Part shown: piece by piece, positions 1 to 7,369 of the stretch
Position numbering within the stretch: position 1 is the stretch's first letter
Layout: each line of letters opens with the position of its first letter
Assembly (NCBI RefSeq): GCF_016786355.1
Contig: NZ_JADWYX010000014.1
Location: 1-63,973 of the forward strand
Origin: Frankia sp. AgB1.9
GTDB lineage: Bacteria > Actinomycetota > Actinomycetes > Frankiales > Frankiaceae
DNA length: 63,973 bases
Direction: 5' to 3'
Program-made: the position numbers and the translations under genes
Notes under the pieces: generated by a model
The model's input: only the letters and a program-made list of their open reading frames with translations
Told to the model about the DNA's origin: nothing
The model's database searches: none

Positions 1-63
1 GGACAAAATAAGACCACAATTATAAATGATCTTCTCCATCGCGATGCGGAAAACAGCGCCTTG

Positions 64-357
64 TCACCCGAGGGGTAATCGAAAGACGAAGGCATGAGCA
101 GCGATTCCGTGATCGAGGATGATCTTGTTTGCGATCAGGCTCACTCGCGCTCTTCCCAAGGTGCTGTCGCTCATCGGCATCAGGTGTCCCTCCGACACCA
201 AGAGATCATCTAAGTCGTAGGTGCGATCAAATAGATGGAACCTGATTCGACGGTCGTGAAAAGTGCTCGAAAGGTGAACCATCAGCTCCTTGCGGTTGTC
301 CTCATCGACTGGTTTGTCGAAGAATACGATCAAGTGATAGCCGCGCGGAGTAGTCAT
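64..357 (-). CDS. Hypothetical protein, 97 aa
   Basis: I do not recognise a family. The protein is short, soluble and has no membrane segment. Its ATG lies in an ATGA overlap with the stop of the RdgB-like gene upstream, so the two are probably translated together from the promoter region near 950-1000. The local DNA is clearly less GC-rich than the rest of the window, which fits recently acquired DNA. The product probably acts with the RdgB-like protein, but this is inferred only from the coupling. Confidence 0.6.
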   Translation of the reverse strand: MTTPRGYHLIVFFDKPVDEDNRKELMVHLSSTFHDRRIRFHLFDRTYDLDDLLVSEGHLMPMSDSTLGRARVSLIANKIILDHGIAAHAFVFRLPLG

Positions 358-929
358 AGGGAGCGTCGAAGCCTAAGGATTGCCTCGTAATCGCTTCCGG
401 TGGTCCGGTACTTGTCCCATTCGGCCTCGGACAACTGCGCGAGAGTGCAGGGTGAGAAATGGTCACTCACATACAGCTGCGAGAGGGGCCAGTCGCGAGT
501 GTGGAGACCACGCGGCTCATCTAATATATGGCCCTTCTCGATCGCCCTCTCAAAGTGCCTGGTATAACCATCAAAGTAGGCCAGATCGGTAATGAACTTC
601 ACAGTGCGATCGGTCTGCCCCTCTGCTATGCGCAGGAGTGCCTCGACGCTAAATTTATGCAGAGTAGTGGCCCGCAAGGACCTACGGGGGCCTGCATGCC
701 CCCGTAGAATTAAGGTCTTCTCGTGCACAAGTACGGGATGTCCGGGCAATAAGACTTTTGCGCGCTCCAGCTTGGCCTGGATAATCCTTCGGCCATCGCT
801 GACGTGCGGAGGCGTGAGTCGATGCGTGACCTGTACGAGGTGAATCTGGAACGAGGACAGGAAATCCTGATACTCCTCGTATAGACGGGTGTCGGTCGTC
901 ATGAAGTAAATTATAGAGCCATCTTTCAT
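354..929 (-). CDS. RdgB/HAM1-like nucleoside triphosphate pyrophosphatase superfamily protein (divergent)
   Basis: The protein has 191 aa and the layout of non-canonical purine NTP pyrophosphatases (ITPase/RdgB), which hydrolyse dITP, XTP and similar NTPs to NMP and PPi. Near the N-terminus is a beta strand with TTDTRLYEEYQDFL, where the family has T/S-x-N-x-x-K-x-x-E. Next come IIQAKLERAKV (family: Ka..A) and PVLVHEKTLILRG (family: P-vlveDtgL-G). The usual Asn, Lys and Asp are replaced, so substrate or activity may have changed. I chose the ATG at 929 over upstream starts (953, 992) because AAGAAGGG lies just before it and because the longer starts would run into the palindromic operator. 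It is followed by a coupled 97-aa gene. The family call is from sequence pattern only. Confidence 0.5.
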   Translation of the reverse strand: MKDGSIIYFMTTDTRLYEEYQDFLSSFQIHLVQVTHRLTPPHVSDGRRIIQAKLERAKVLLPGHPVLVHEKTLILRGHAGPRRSLRATTLHKFSVEALLRIAEGQTDRTVKFITDLAYFDGYTRHFERAIEKGHILDEPRGLHTRDWPLSQLYVSDHFSPCTLAQLSEAEWDKYRTTGSDYEAILRLRRSL

Positions 930-948
930 CGGTCCCTTCTTCTTTAAT

Positions 949-1005
949 GCCATACACATCCATGTGTATGGCTTACATTTATATATACACATGGATGTGT
1001 ATGGC
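949..1005. promoter_or_regulatory. Twin palindromic operator in the divergent RdgB-like / CYTH intergenic region
   Basis: A perfect 21-bp inverted repeat (949-969 and 985-1005) is separated by 15 bp. Each arm contains an 18-bp palindrome: ATACACATCCATGTGTAT at 952-969 and ATACACATGGATGTGTAT at 985-1002. The palindrome centres are 33 bp apart, about three helical turns. The AT-rich spacer includes TATAT. Its place between divergent genes suggests cooperative binding of a dimeric repressor. The regulator itself is not identified; the XRE protein in this island is one candidate. Confidence 0.7.
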
Positions 1006-1103
1006 GCAAGAGCAATTTTTCGCCTGGGGCGGCGAGATCATGGCCGATTTTGTCGTGTAATATCTGAGTGCCAATATCCGATATCCGACTTGGGAGTCCC
1101 ACA

Positions 1104-1700
1104 GTGCGTGAGGTTGAGGTCAAGTTCGAGGTAGTGGACCTGGATGCGCTGCTCGTGGCGCTCAAATCTCGCTACGTCGAGCTGGGAGATTTGGTCTTTC
1201 AAGACGACCAGGCGTTTGCCCCGCTCGGCTGGTCCTTCGGCGACAGCAAGCTCGGGGTGTCGTTCCTGCGTCTGCGGACGGTGAACGGTCGCCACTGGTT
1301 CGCGTTGAAGCAGCCGGGCGTGAACGCTCAGGACTGCTTGGAGTACGAGACGGAGGTCGCGGACCGCCGGCAGATGCACGAGGCAATCTTGCGCATGGGC
1401 TACTGGGCCACCGTGCGCGTGGCGAAGTCTCGGCGGACCGGCCGGCACGGCGAAGTGTCGCTGTGCCTGGATGAAGTCGAAGGCGTCGGGACCTTCCTAG
1501 AGCTGGAGCGGATGGTGCCCGACGACGAGCCGGCCACCGCCGTCCAAGACGAGCTGGCGGCCTTCGTTGCGTCGCTGGGGATCGACGCCGTGCGTACCAG
1601 TGAGACGTACGACTCCTTGGTACGGGCTGCTCAGGAGGAGGCGGTGCGGGTGCCGTCCAGTCGAGAGAGCACAGAAGCGGTGAGCACACCGGCCACCTGA
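1104..1700 (+). CDS. CYTH-domain protein (class IV adenylate cyclase / triphosphatase superfamily)
   Basis: The CYTH signature REVEVKFEV (ExExK) is at the very N-terminus. A basic/acidic pattern typical of the triphosphate tunnel follows: SFLRLRTVNG, FALKQPG, CLEYETEV, EVSLCLDEVEGVGTFLELE. CYTH enzymes bind metal and hydrolyse or cyclise triphosphates (thiamine triphosphate, ATP, inorganic tripolyphosphate). The CyaB/thiamine-triphosphatase type fits best because of the DEVEGVGTFLELE strand. I chose GTG 1104 because GGGAG lies 8 nt upstream and the ExExK motif normally sits at the N-terminus; GTG 1068 is an alternative. The last ~25 aa are low-complexity. It is divergent from the RdgB-like gene across the twin operator, so two triphosphate-directed proteins may be co-regulated. 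Confidence 0.8.
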   Translation: MREVEVKFEVVDLDALLVALKSRYVELGDLVFQDDQAFAPLGWSFGDSKLGVSFLRLRTVNGRHWFALKQPGVNAQDCLEYETEVADRRQMHEAILRMGYWATVRVAKSRRTGRHGEVSLCLDEVEGVGTFLELERMVPDDEPATAVQDELAAFVASLGIDAVRTSETYDSLVRAAQEEAVRVPSSRESTEAVSTPAT

Positions 1701-1894
1701 CCACGTTCGGTGCTCGGAGGCCTACGCCTGGGTCCCGTCTGTTGCTACGAAGGCCCGCACGAGGGGTGTCGTGCGACTGATGAGAAATGGCTAGAAGATG
1801 GAGCATGAACGCTACTTAGGCAACGCTATTTAGGTATTGCATTTCTAGTCAATTAGCATGAAGCTATATGTGCAAGTAAGCAAGGATCGCCGAA

Positions 1895-2401
1895 ATGAGC
1901 CCTTCACCGAAATTCCCCGGGATCGAAACCGACATCATTGTATGGGTCAAGACCGGCAGGAAAGATCTTGAAAGACTCCATCGAGCCGAGATCGCTAAGC
2001 TTCAAGCGCGTGCGAGTATTGAGCTTGGTCTCTTGGCGGCTGAGTCAGTTCTTGAGCGGTTCGAGTCTTGTTTCCCGGAGGATGACCTTCCGCGGAAGGC
2101 ACTCGGCGCGGCTAGGGCCTGTCTGGACGATCCGAGCGCGGCTCATGCCAGAGCTGCAATAAAACTAGCGGATGATGTTTTCAATTCTGGTCCGGGTTAC
2201 TCCGATGGTGATTGGTTTGCGGCGCGAGCAGCAAATGCTATTGGCTTTGCTGTCTCCGCTGCGGCTTCCATCGATGGCCAAGTGAATTCCAAATTGGATG
2301 TCGACTTCGCCATCTACTGTGCCGCTCTGGACCACAGTTCGTTGTGGCTTGATGCCGCTGGACGCCAAGTTAACTTCATGAAGGAAGAGCTAGGTGTATA
2401 A
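1895..2401 (+). CDS. Putative Imm-5-like immunity-type protein, 168 aa
   Basis: An alpha-helical protein. The central stretch (AAESVLERFE, then PEDDLPRKALGAARACLDD, then AAIKLADDVFN and ARAANAIGFAVSAAASI) resembles proteins annotated as Imm-5 putative immunity protein, which share a PxDxRPRxAlEAAR-type core. Those proteins are predicted to neutralise polymorphic toxins, but no toxin gene is visible next to this one. An AAGGA-like ribosome site precedes ATG 1895. The DNA is lower in GC than the gene block downstream. It converges with the truncated dTMP kinase, two bases apart. The family assignment is tentative. Confidence 0.45.
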   Translation: MSPSPKFPGIETDIIVWVKTGRKDLERLHRAEIAKLQARASIELGLLAAESVLERFESCFPEDDLPRKALGAARACLDDPSAAHARAAIKLADDVFNSGPGYSDGDWFAARAANAIGFAVSAAASIDGQVNSKLDVDFAIYCAALDHSSLWLDAAGRQVNFMKEELGV

Positions 2402-2403
2402 CA

Positions 2404-2724
2404 TCACTCCAGAGAATGTGGCCCGCTAAGCGGTATTGTCGAAGATGAGGATGAAGATAGCGGGATATCTAACATCGCCTTAAGAGACGAGTTGGCTGCT
2501 ATATTCATGTCGGGCCGGTCGGCCGCCACCAGGCAGGCGAGGCCGAGGCTGCGGTAGTCGTCGGTGCCGAAGCGGGCCAGGCTTCCGAGCGTGCTGACCG
2601 TCGGTTCCTTCGTGGCGAGCACGGGCAGACCCCGTCCAGCGAGCTGTCGGGCCAGGGCTGCCGTAACGGTGCTCTTGCCGATGCCGCTGGGTTCGTCGAT
2701 GGCGAGGAAGAAACCGGTGCTCAT
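2404..2724 (-). pseudogene. Truncated thymidylate kinase-like gene
   Basis: The first ~70 residues are a good dTMP kinase start: hydrophobic strand, P-loop EPSGIGKST, a LLATKEPT-type loop and GLACLVAADR. The intact paralogue at 6151-6807 has GHALACLYAADRYHH at the same place. After AADR the homology stops and a serine-rich tail (LSSSSSST) runs to the stop, so the DRY motif, LID and C-terminal half are missing. It is coupled to the radical SAM gene by an ATGA overlap (2721-2724). It is best read as a gene cut by a deletion or recombination at about 2510. The product could still bind nucleotide but should not be an active kinase. Confidence 0.7.
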
Positions 2725-4187
2725 CGGCGGATGGCGGATCGCTCGTGCTGCTCGCGGGACAGCGCCACCAGGGCAGCCCGCACCTCGTCCACGGTGGCTT
2801 CGCCGAACTGGAGATTCACCGAGAAGTTGAACTCATCCCGGCCGCGCATCGCCTCGTCGAGGCCGCCGCCTGTGAGGTCGACGGCGGTGTAGGCCAGCAG
2901 TTCCGCCGGCTCGTAGCGGCCGGTGGCCAGAAGGCGGTCCCACTCTGGGGTGCCGGGGTAGGGACGGAACTCGAAGACGGAAGCCCGGAAGTCTCCGGGC
3001 TGGCCATCGGCCACCTCCCATAGCTCCCGGACGTGGCGGACGGTGGCCGCCAGCTCCTCCCGCGTCTCGGTGGGGAAGCCGAGGATGAAGTAGCCCTTCA
3101 CCGAGATGCCGCGCTCGGTGAGGCGGCGGACCACGGAGCGGGTCATGTCGGGGCTGATCCGCTTGCCCATGTACCCAAGGAGCCGCTCGCTGCCGGACTC
3201 CACGCCGAGCGCCACTTCCCGCAGTCCGTTGGCGGCCAGCCGGTCCAGTAGGGCGTCTTCGGCCCGGTGGAGGATGTTGATACGGCCGGTGGCGTCCCAG
3301 ACGTAGCGGTTGCCGATGCCGTGAGCGGTTAAGGCTTCCATGCAGCGGCGGATGAACCGCTCGTACCCGAGGAAGAGATCGTCAACGAACCGGAAGGCGG
3401 TCACGCCGTAGGCGGCGTACAGCGCCTCCATCTCGGCGATGATGCTTCCCGGTGCGCGGGTGCGGATGGTGACGTCCGGGTTGGCGCTGACGGCGGCGCC
3501 GCAGAAGGAACAGTCGTACGGGCAGCCGCGGGCACCAACCATGTTGGCCTCGATGCGGCCGTCTGACGCTTGGTACGGGTCGCCGGCGAGGAAGCGGCGG
3601 TCCACGAACGGCAGCCGGTCGACATCGGGCGCCAGGTGGAAGCCGGTACCGGGTCGGCCGCCGGTCACTGGACGGCGCAGGACCGGATCAAGCCACATCA
3701 CGCCGGGCAAGTCGGCGCGGGAGCGCTTGTCTCCCAGTAGCTCAGCGACGCGAGTTTCGCCTTCGCCGAGCACCAGGGCCTCAAGGGCCGCGAAGCGGGA
3801 GTCGGTGATGATGGCCTCGGGCATGGCCTTGGCCTGGTGGCCGCCGACCATGACGCAGATGCCCGGGTCCAGGCCGGCGGCGATCTGGGCGCTCACCTCG
3901 TAGGTGGGGGCCAGGAGGTTGAAGCCGGCCCATCGCGGCCCGAGGCGGCTCACGAGTTCGGAAGTCTCTTTGACGCCCAGCCCCAGGGCTTCGGAGTCCA
4001 GCACCCCGACGTTGAAGCCCTGGGCGCTCGCGTAGGTGGCGATATAGGCCATGCCCAGAACCGGCAACGTGAAGTCGTTCACCCGGGGCCGCAGGCCGTA
4101 ATCGCGCAAAGGGGCGTTAATGAATATGGCGTCGAGGGGGCGGCTTAGGTCGGCGCCGCGGACGGCGGCGTCATCCGATGTCTCCAT
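2721..4187 (-). CDS. B12-binding-type radical SAM protein
   Basis: The protein has 488 aa. The N-terminal ~180 aa look like a cobalamin-binding Rossmann domain (PLRDYGLRPRVNDFTLPVLG, then MVGGHQAKAMPEAI and LGEGE). The canonical DxHxxG cobalamin-ligand motif is not evident. The radical SAM core follows with GCPYDCSFCG (CxxxCxxC, [4Fe-4S]), a FVDDLF strand, GVESGSERLL and GYFILGFPTET. Such enzymes methylate or rearrange unactivated carbons; the substrate is unknown. I chose ATG 4187 because GGGGA lies upstream; it overlaps the glycosylase gene by 17 bp. It shares one operon with a DNA glycosylase and dTMP kinase-like genes, so a nucleotide or nucleic-acid substrate is worth considering. Confidence 0.85.
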   Translation of the reverse strand: METSDDAAVRGADLSRPLDAIFINAPLRDYGLRPRVNDFTLPVLGMAYIATYASAQGFNVGVLDSEALGLGVKETSELVSRLGPRWAGFNLLAPTYEVSAQIAAGLDPGICVMVGGHQAKAMPEAIITDSRFAALEALVLGEGETRVAELLGDKRSRADLPGVMWLDPVLRRPVTGGRPGTGFHLAPDVDRLPFVDRRFLAGDPYQASDGRIEANMVGARGCPYDCSFCGAAVSANPDVTIRTRAPGSIIAEMEALYAAYGVTAFRFVDDLFLGYERFIRRCMEALTAHGIGNRYVWDATGRINILHRAEDALLDRLAANGLREVALGVESGSERLLGYMGKRISPDMTRSVVRRLTERGISVKGYFILGFPTETREELAATVRHVRELWEVADGQPGDFRASVFEFRPYPGTPEWDRLLATGRYEPAELLAYTAVDLTGGGLDEAMRGRDEFNFSVNLQFGEATVDEVRAALVALSREQHERSAIRR

Positions 4188-4977
4188 GACGTGATCCCCA
4201 AGCAAGTGTCAAAAGCGTGAGGGCGGAAAGGTGCTCGCCGGCCAGGTGCCGCCACTGGGTGCCAAAGGCGCGCTCGTTGTGAAACCAGTGGTGTGCGGGG
4301 GCAGCCCGTCCCGCCCAGGTACGCACGGCCAGATCGACGTAGGGGTAGAGACCCCAGTCATTCGTGTAGTCAGCGACCGCCGCGCCTGCGGTCCACGGGC
4401 CGATGCGCCGCACGCTCTGGAGTTCGTCGACGAGAGCGGGCCAGGAAAGGCGGTCCCAGGTGGCACCGTGCTCCAGATAGGCCGTAGCGGCAGCGCTAAG
4501 CGCCGGGCGTTTGAAGGCAAGGCCCAGTTCCGTGAACTGCACGTCGGTCAGACCGAGGATCGCCTCGGCCGAGGGAAACAGCCCGTAGAAACTGCCATCT
4601 GGGAGCGCGACCTGCTCGCCGTGGGTCGCGCACAGAAGCCGGTAGAGCTTCTTGGACTGCCCCGCGCGGATGACCTGGCGCAGGATGGCCGTGCCCAGTG
4701 CCTCCCACAGGGACGGGTTGCGCAGGCGCCCGACCTGCCCGAGGTCCGCGAGCTGCTTCGCCAGCTCCGGCACGTCCCCGGCGGCGCCGTCCGCCAGGCC
4801 GAAGACGTCGGCCGCCGGCTCCACGTCGCTTGCGCCCAGCGCGGTGAGCGTGAGGACGTCGCCGCTGACTTCCGCCAGAACCGGACCGCCCGGGAGCGAC
4901 AGGACGCGGCGTACGCCCGTATCGGTTGGCAGCCAAGCGGGGTATTCGGTCATCCAGCGGTCTGCGGCGAGCGGCAT
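4171..4977 (-). CDS. HhH-GPD DNA glycosylase (3-methyladenine glycosylase II-like)
   Basis: The protein has 268 aa. After a poorly conserved N-terminal domain it carries the HhH-GPD core: LRNPSLWEALGTAILRQVI, then SVRRIGPWTAGAAVADY (the helix-hairpin-helix) and YPYVDLAVRTWAG with the catalytic Asp. Enzymes of this family cleave the N-glycosidic bond of damaged or modified bases. No FeS-type C-terminal Cys cluster is present, so it resembles AlkA rather than Nth/MutY. It overlaps the radical SAM gene downstream and follows the GHKL ATPase gene after 47 bp. A glycosylase inside a block of nucleotide and radical SAM genes is unusual; removal of a specific modified base is possible. Confidence 0.75.
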   Translation of the reverse strand: MPLAADRWMTEYPAWLPTDTGVRRVLSLPGGPVLAEVSGDVLTLTALGASDVEPAADVFGLADGAAGDVPELAKQLADLGQVGRLRNPSLWEALGTAILRQVIRAGQSKKLYRLLCATHGEQVALPDGSFYGLFPSAEAILGLTDVQFTELGLAFKRPALSAAATAYLEHGATWDRLSWPALVDELQSVRRIGPWTAGAAVADYTNDWGLYPYVDLAVRTWAGRAAPAHHWFHNERAFGTQWRHLAGEHLSALTLLTLAWGSRHGDIG

Positions 4978-5024
4978 AGGAAGAACCTTCGGCGAGGGGG
5001 CGTGTGCGGACGAGAAAAGCGGCG

Positions 5025-5630
5025 CTATTGTCTCATGGCGTCACCCTGGGGCAATCGGGTGTCAAGGGCCAGTAGGCCGTCGAGGACCCGCCGGAGCACT
5101 ACCAAATCACCGAAATAGAACGAGTCTGTGCGGGCCACAGTCGCCTGGCGGCGTGGCAACGGCGCTATTGGTGCGTCGACTGGCGTGGCTTCCGGCGCCG
5201 CGATCTGGCACCAGGTGACTTTTCCTTGGCCGGTCGGCGAGGGATAATAGGCGGCGGCCAGGCTCAGGGCTTCGACAATGCGGAGACCTCGGCCGCCCTC
5301 GTCCTCAGGAGACAGGGCCTGGAGCCTGGGCGGCTTTGGATTGCGGTCCCAAACCTCGATAACGAGGCTTTCGGCCGCCCAGCTGATGCGCATAGCCACG
5401 ACGGCACGTGGGCGTGGGTCGAGTACGGCGGTGGCCTGGACCGCGTTGGTTAGGAGTTCCGAAACGAGAAGGATTGTGGTGCCCCGAAGATCCGCGAGTC
5501 CCCAGCTCTGGAGGAGCTGGTCGGCCGCGCGCCGGGCCAGTGCCGGGGCTGTGGTGGTGGCCGGAAACTGACGGACGCCCACGCGCAGGTTGGCGGTGGG
5601 CTGCGGCGCCTCCGCAGTGGGGATGTTCAT
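5025..5630 (-). CDS. GHKL ATP-binding protein (anti-sigma factor / RsbW-like)
   Basis: A HATPase_c_2 domain covers residues ~20-145: FPATTTAPALARRAADQLL, N-box SELLTNAVQA, G1-like VIEVWDRNP and G2 GGRGLRIVEAL. Streptomyces and relatives have many such stand-alone ATPases, thought to act as serine kinases or anti-sigma regulators. The C-terminal ~55 aa (from about residue 145) are not part of the domain and I do not recognise them. ATG 5630 lies in an ATGA overlap with the resolvase-like gene upstream. The likely role is regulatory within this operon. Confidence 0.8.
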   Translation of the reverse strand: MNIPTAEAPQPTANLRVGVRQFPATTTAPALARRAADQLLQSWGLADLRGTTILLVSELLTNAVQATAVLDPRPRAVVAMRISWAAESLVIEVWDRNPKPPRLQALSPEDEGGRGLRIVEALSLAAAYYPSPTGQGKVTWCQIAAPEATPVDAPIAPLPRRQATVARTDSFYFGDLVVLRRVLDGLLALDTRLPQGDAMRQ

Positions 5631-6010
5631 GCCGGCCTCTGGAGGGGGATGACCGGCGCAGCCTGGGGATTGGTGGCGCCGATCCTGCTGGGGTGCGCCG
5701 TGGTGGTCAACAGCTCGGCGCCGAGGATCTCAATCTGCACCTCGATCGCCCGGCGGACGGCCGGCAAAGAGGAGAGGTGATCGAGGTCTGCCACCAGGAC
5801 GCCCGCGGCTTCGGACCGGATGACGGCGTCGAGCAGCACCGTGAGGCCCGGCCGGATGATCCGCCCCGGCGGCATGCTGCGGTCCACGAAGATTTCCGCC
5901 AGGGTCAGGCCCTCGGCGCTGGCGTGCTGGGTGAGTTGGTCGTGGAGTCGTTCGATTTCGGCCTCGTCGGCGTACTCGGAGCTGATGTAGCCGTAGACGG
6001 TCCGAGGCAT
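5627..6010 (-). CDS. Resolvase-like (serine recombinase N-domain-like) small protein
   Basis: 127 aa beginning MPRTVYGYISSEYADE. The following pattern (LHDQLTQHASAEGLTLAEIFVDR and VLVADLDHLSSL) matches the catalytic-domain layout of serine resolvases (YxRxS, then Q..L..ya...G, then D..RLsR). The catalytic Ser context is GYISSEY, and the DRLSR motif has become DLDHLSSLP. There is no DNA-binding or zinc-ribbon part. It is therefore probably a regulatory or degenerate derivative rather than a working recombinase. ATG 6010 has a strong GGAGGA site 7 bp upstream. It is coupled to the ATPase gene downstream. Confidence 0.65.
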   Translation of the reverse strand: MPRTVYGYISSEYADEAEIERLHDQLTQHASAEGLTLAEIFVDRSMPPGRIIRPGLTVLLDAVIRSEAAGVLVADLDHLSSLPAVRRAIEVQIEILGAELLTTTAHPSRIGATNPQAAPVIPLQRPA

Positions 6011-6150
6011 GGTTTGTCCTCCTTCGCGGTGTGTTGGGCAGGCGAGACCGGCGGCGGGTCTCTTCGACGCCCCGCGTGGGGCGCCGTCCAGCACCGCCGG
6101 TCCCGCGTCTTGAGGGGCCGAGCGCAGTGCTCGGCCGTTTTGGTGCGGCG

Positions 6151-6807
6151 CTACGCCGGCGTCTCGATGACGGGCGCGGCGAAGAAGGCCATGAGGCGGT
6201 CGCGGATGACCTCGGCCAGGCGCTCCGGCGGCCGGGCGCCGCAGTCGACGCGCAGGACGTCGAACCCGGCCTGGATCAACCGCTCCGTGGCCTGGCGGTA
6301 GAAGTGGGCCTCGGCGTGGCTGGAACCCGGGGCGAGCTGGAACCGGTTGTGCGCGCCCCGCTCCACCAAGCGGCGGCCGATGATCTCAGGGTCCGCCTCG
6401 AGGATGACGCAGAGGTCGGGCCGGGCGGCCTCGGCGTTGAGCGCCCAGAGGAAGGCCGGGTCCAGGCCGTCGAAGCGCTGCATGACCAGTCCCGACGGCA
6501 CGTAGCGATCGGAGATGACGGCTTGCCCCAACTCCAGATGCGGCCTGATCTCCGTCTCGACGTGGTGGTAGCGGTCGGCGGCGTAGAGGCAGGCCAGGGC
6601 GTGTCCCGTGACGGTCTCGGTCAGCTCGCGGGCCAACACCCCAATGGGGCCGGTGGAAGGTTCGGCGGTGATGTGGACGTCTTCGCCGGCGGCCACGAGC
6701 AGCTGGGCCAGATGCCGCACGAGGGTCGACTTACCGGCCCCGCTGGGTCCGTCGATGCTGATGAACAGCCCGCGACGGTGGTCAGAAAAGGGTCGCAGGC
6801 GGGTCAT
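6151..6807 (-). CDS. dTMP kinase-like protein
   Basis: 218 aa, the usual length for thymidylate kinase (dTMP + ATP to dTDP + ADP). Visible motifs are the P-loop IDGPSGAGKST, the dTMP-binding AEPSTGPIG loop, LACLYAADRYHH, VISDRYVPSGLVMQ (DRY motif) and a LID-like segment near ERGAHNRFQ. It is not next to DNA replication genes, so this is an accessory kinase. Similar genes sit in actinobacterial islands. ATG 6807 overlaps the exonuclease gene by 26 bp. A truncated paralogue lies at the end of the same operon. It may phosphorylate a non-standard deoxynucleotide; that is inference. Confidence 0.8.
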   Translation of the reverse strand: MTRLRPFSDHRRGLFISIDGPSGAGKSTLVRHLAQLLVAAGEDVHITAEPSTGPIGVLARELTETVTGHALACLYAADRYHHVETEIRPHLELGQAVISDRYVPSGLVMQRFDGLDPAFLWALNAEAARPDLCVILEADPEIIGRRLVERGAHNRFQLAPGSSHAEAHFYRQATERLIQAGFDVLRVDCGARPPERLAEVIRDRLMAFFAAPVIETPA

Positions 6808-7369
6808 CGTCGCCTCCAGGGGGAAGGTCGCGGAGTGCGTCGAGGTCGAGCGAGCCACCGTCGGGGTGCACGGCCAGAAGGGTGAACAGCCGCGCCGTGA
6901 CGAGGGCGTCGTAGCCGGCCCGGTGGGGCCTCTGCTCCAGGCCCTCGGCCAAGTCGAAGGCCGCAACCAACGAGCCGAGGCGGTAGCTGAGTCGCTCCGG
7001 CCGAAGCCGCCGGGCGAGCTTCAGCGTGTCGAAGATTTCCGTTGGTTCCCAGCCGGGAAGGTTGCGCCGGAGTACGCCGAGGTCGACGGAGGCGTTGTGT
7101 GCCACGAAGGCGACCCCTTCGAGGCAGCTGCGGATCTCCTTCTCGACGTCCGCGAAGACGGGCGCGGCAGCCACGGCCTCATTGGTGATGCCGTGGATGC
7201 GGCGGGCGAAGCCGGTGATCGGGCGCTCGGGCCGCAGGAGCCAGGCGGTCGGCTCCCCAACCACGCCGGCGGTGATGGGTACGACCGCCAGCTCCACAAG
7301 GTCGGGCGGCTGGTGGCCATTGCCCTCGACGTCAACGACGGCATACTCCAGGCTCGTCCAAGCGGTCAT
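6782..7369 (-). CDS. DnaQ/DEDDh-type 3'-5' exonuclease
   Basis: 195 aa. ExoI motif YAVVDVEGNG (DxEgnG, D and E as metal ligands), Exo II region FVAHNASVDLGVLR and Exo III HRAGYDALVTARLF (H and D). The family includes DNA polymerase III epsilon, ribonuclease T and oligoribonuclease. No BRCT or polymerase-binding tail is present. ATG 7369 lies in an ATGA overlap with the stop of the radical SAM gene upstream. It acts on 3' ends of DNA or RNA; its specific role in this operon is unknown. Confidence 0.8.
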   Translation of the reverse strand: MTAWTSLEYAVVDVEGNGHQPPDLVELAVVPITAGVVGEPTAWLLRPERPITGFARRIHGITNEAVAAAPVFADVEKEIRSCLEGVAFVAHNASVDLGVLRRNLPGWEPTEIFDTLKLARRLRPERLSYRLGSLVAAFDLAEGLEQRPHRAGYDALVTARLFTLLAVHPDGGSLDLDALRDLPPGGDDDPPATLF

